Origin: Candidimonas nitroreducens
GTDB lineage: Bacteria > Pseudomonadota > Gammaproteobacteria > Burkholderiales > Burkholderiaceae_B
Assembly: GCF_002209565.1 (NCBI RefSeq)
Contig: NZ_NJIH01000013.1
Coordinates: 62,001-126,000, forward strand
Length of the DNA stretch: 64,000 nt
Direction of reading: 5' to 3'
In this document: piece after piece, positions 63,439-64,000 of the stretch
Layout: the number at the start of each line of letters is the position of its first letter
Numbering within the stretch: position 1 is the stretch's first letter
Notes under the pieces: generated by a model
Told to the model about the DNA's origin: nothing
What the model saw: only the letters and a program-made list of their open reading frames with translations
Database searches by the model: none
Translations under genes and position numbers: made by a program

Positions 63439-64000
63439 CTACAGCATGGCTATTTCTAGGGGATTGGGGCTGGCCGTTTCCGTCCACCGCGCCTTAACGT
63501 AAGTCTCAGTAGTGGTTTTGTTGGCGTGCCCACATAACTGCTGGATGCGCTCTAGCTGCTCGCCGGCTCGCCATAGATCTGTGGCTCCCTTACCCTTCAG
63601 GTCGCGGAACCCGAATGAGGCCATATCAGCCAGGGCTGGGAATTTTTTCCTGGCCTTGTTCTGGGCGTAGGTGAGCATTGCGGTGATGCCTGAGTAAGTG
63701 TACACGCCGCCTTTACGGGTGCAAACCAGCGGCCGCTCGTCATTGGGTTTATCTCCCATGGCCGCATGCACCAGCATGCCTAGCTGGCCAGTCAGGGCGA
63801 TATCCAGGCGCGCGTGGGTCTTGTTCTGGGTAAACCGCAGCACCTCACCGCCGTCCTTCTGCTGGACGTTGGCTGGCGTCCAGTACAGGATGTCGCTCTC
63901 GGGGCGTTGTAGCGTGCGGTAGGTCAGTTCCATCATGAGCTTGACCGGTGGCGGGGCACAGGCAAACACACCGCGGTATTCGGCGTGGGTGACATAGCGC
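63439..64000 (-). CDS. Tyrosine recombinase/phage integrase, C-terminal part (runs off the edge)
   Basis: About 187 codons are visible, open at the right edge. MMELTYRTLQRPESDI fits the first catalytic-Arg region, NKTHARLDI carries the Lys, GFRDLKGKGATDLWRAG corresponds to the HxxR box (here FRDLK), and LCGHANKTTTETYVK supplies the last His and the Tyr nucleophile. The first HxxR position is non-canonical. It lies 124 bp from the displaced tRNA end and points towards it. It is likely the integrase of an element extending right. Confidence 0.85.
   Translation of the reverse strand, partial: RYVTHAEYRGVFACAPPPVKLMMELTYRTLQRPESDILYWTPANVQQKDGGEVLRFTQNKTHARLDIALTGQLGMLVHAAMGDKPNDERPLVCTRKGGVYTYSGITAMLTYAQNKARKKFPALADMASFGFRDLKGKGATDLWRAGEQLERIQQLCGHANKTTTETYVKARWTETASPNPLEIAML

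Overview
The window is GC-rich (only short AT-rich islands). It has the gene order and protein families of an Alcaligenaceae betaproteobacterium, most likely a Bordetella/Achromobacter-type organism. Reasons: the hflX-hflK-hflC-hisZ-purA block, rpsU-dnaG-rpoD with a very long Lys/Ala-rich RpoD N-terminus, four orphan Bug/TctC-type tricarboxylate-binding proteins, and a Gram-negative dlt-like (Bordetella dra-type) locus. Genus and species are inference; no search was possible.

Layout. 1-6311: housekeeping block (hflX end, hflK, hflC, hisZ, purA, a phosphoribosyltransferase), with a promoter-plus-terminator unit before hisZ that may be a small RNA. 6312-7253: a non-coding stretch with a nested ~100-nt palindromic element and a ~20-bp VNTR. 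7254-12606: rpsU, dnaG, rpoD. 12833-21593: pirin, an FMN reductase, a potFGHI polyamine ABC operon, two exported proteins and an Hsp15-like S4 protein. 21638-29209: a minus-strand acid/CoA operon (acyl-CoA dehydrogenase, Bug, quinone-oxidoreductase-like MDR, ADP-forming acyl-CoA synthetase) divergent from two overlapping IclR genes, with ten 11-bp tandem repeats in between. 29229-33625: dltC-dltD-dltX-dltB-dltA (minus strand), including a 41-residue DltX-like microprotein and an in-frame 15-bp repeat in dltA. 33830-37309: Pit phosphate transporter, DHA2-type efflux pump, DUF3820 protein. 37297-44782: GntR regulator divergent from a six-gene operon (Bug, CaiB-type CoA transferase, enoyl-CoA hydratase, HMG-CoA lyase, acyl-CoA dehydrogenase, MmgE/PrpD), with a perfect operator-like palindrome. 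44847-51827: SDR, a large acyl-CoA synthetase::DUF1254/DUF1214 fusion, LysR, Bug, and a small unknown gene. 51854-62257: MFS transporter and an aromatic-acid catabolic region (Rieske oxygenase, amidohydrolase-2 decarboxylase, Bug, LysR, FAD hydroxylase, GntR, extradiol dioxygenase, FAH-family hydrolase). 62568-64000: an MntA/HepT-type MNT-HEPN pair, then a displaced 3' half of a CAU-anticodon tRNA and the C-terminal half of a tyrosine recombinase. This marks the left edge of an integrated element running out of the window.

How the genes work together: the left third is core information processing. The rest is accessory carboxylate and aromatic metabolism, in modules each pairing a periplasmic Bug receptor with CoA-activation or oxidation enzymes and a local regulator. 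An unusual theme is short tandem repeats, both in promoters and in frame within genes (units of 6, 11, 15, 18, 20 and ~36 bp), which could vary in copy number. The items most worth following up are the DltX-like microprotein, the acyl-CoA synthetase::DUF1254 fusion, the 11-bp repeat array before the IclR pair, and the MNT-HEPN pair at an integration boundary.
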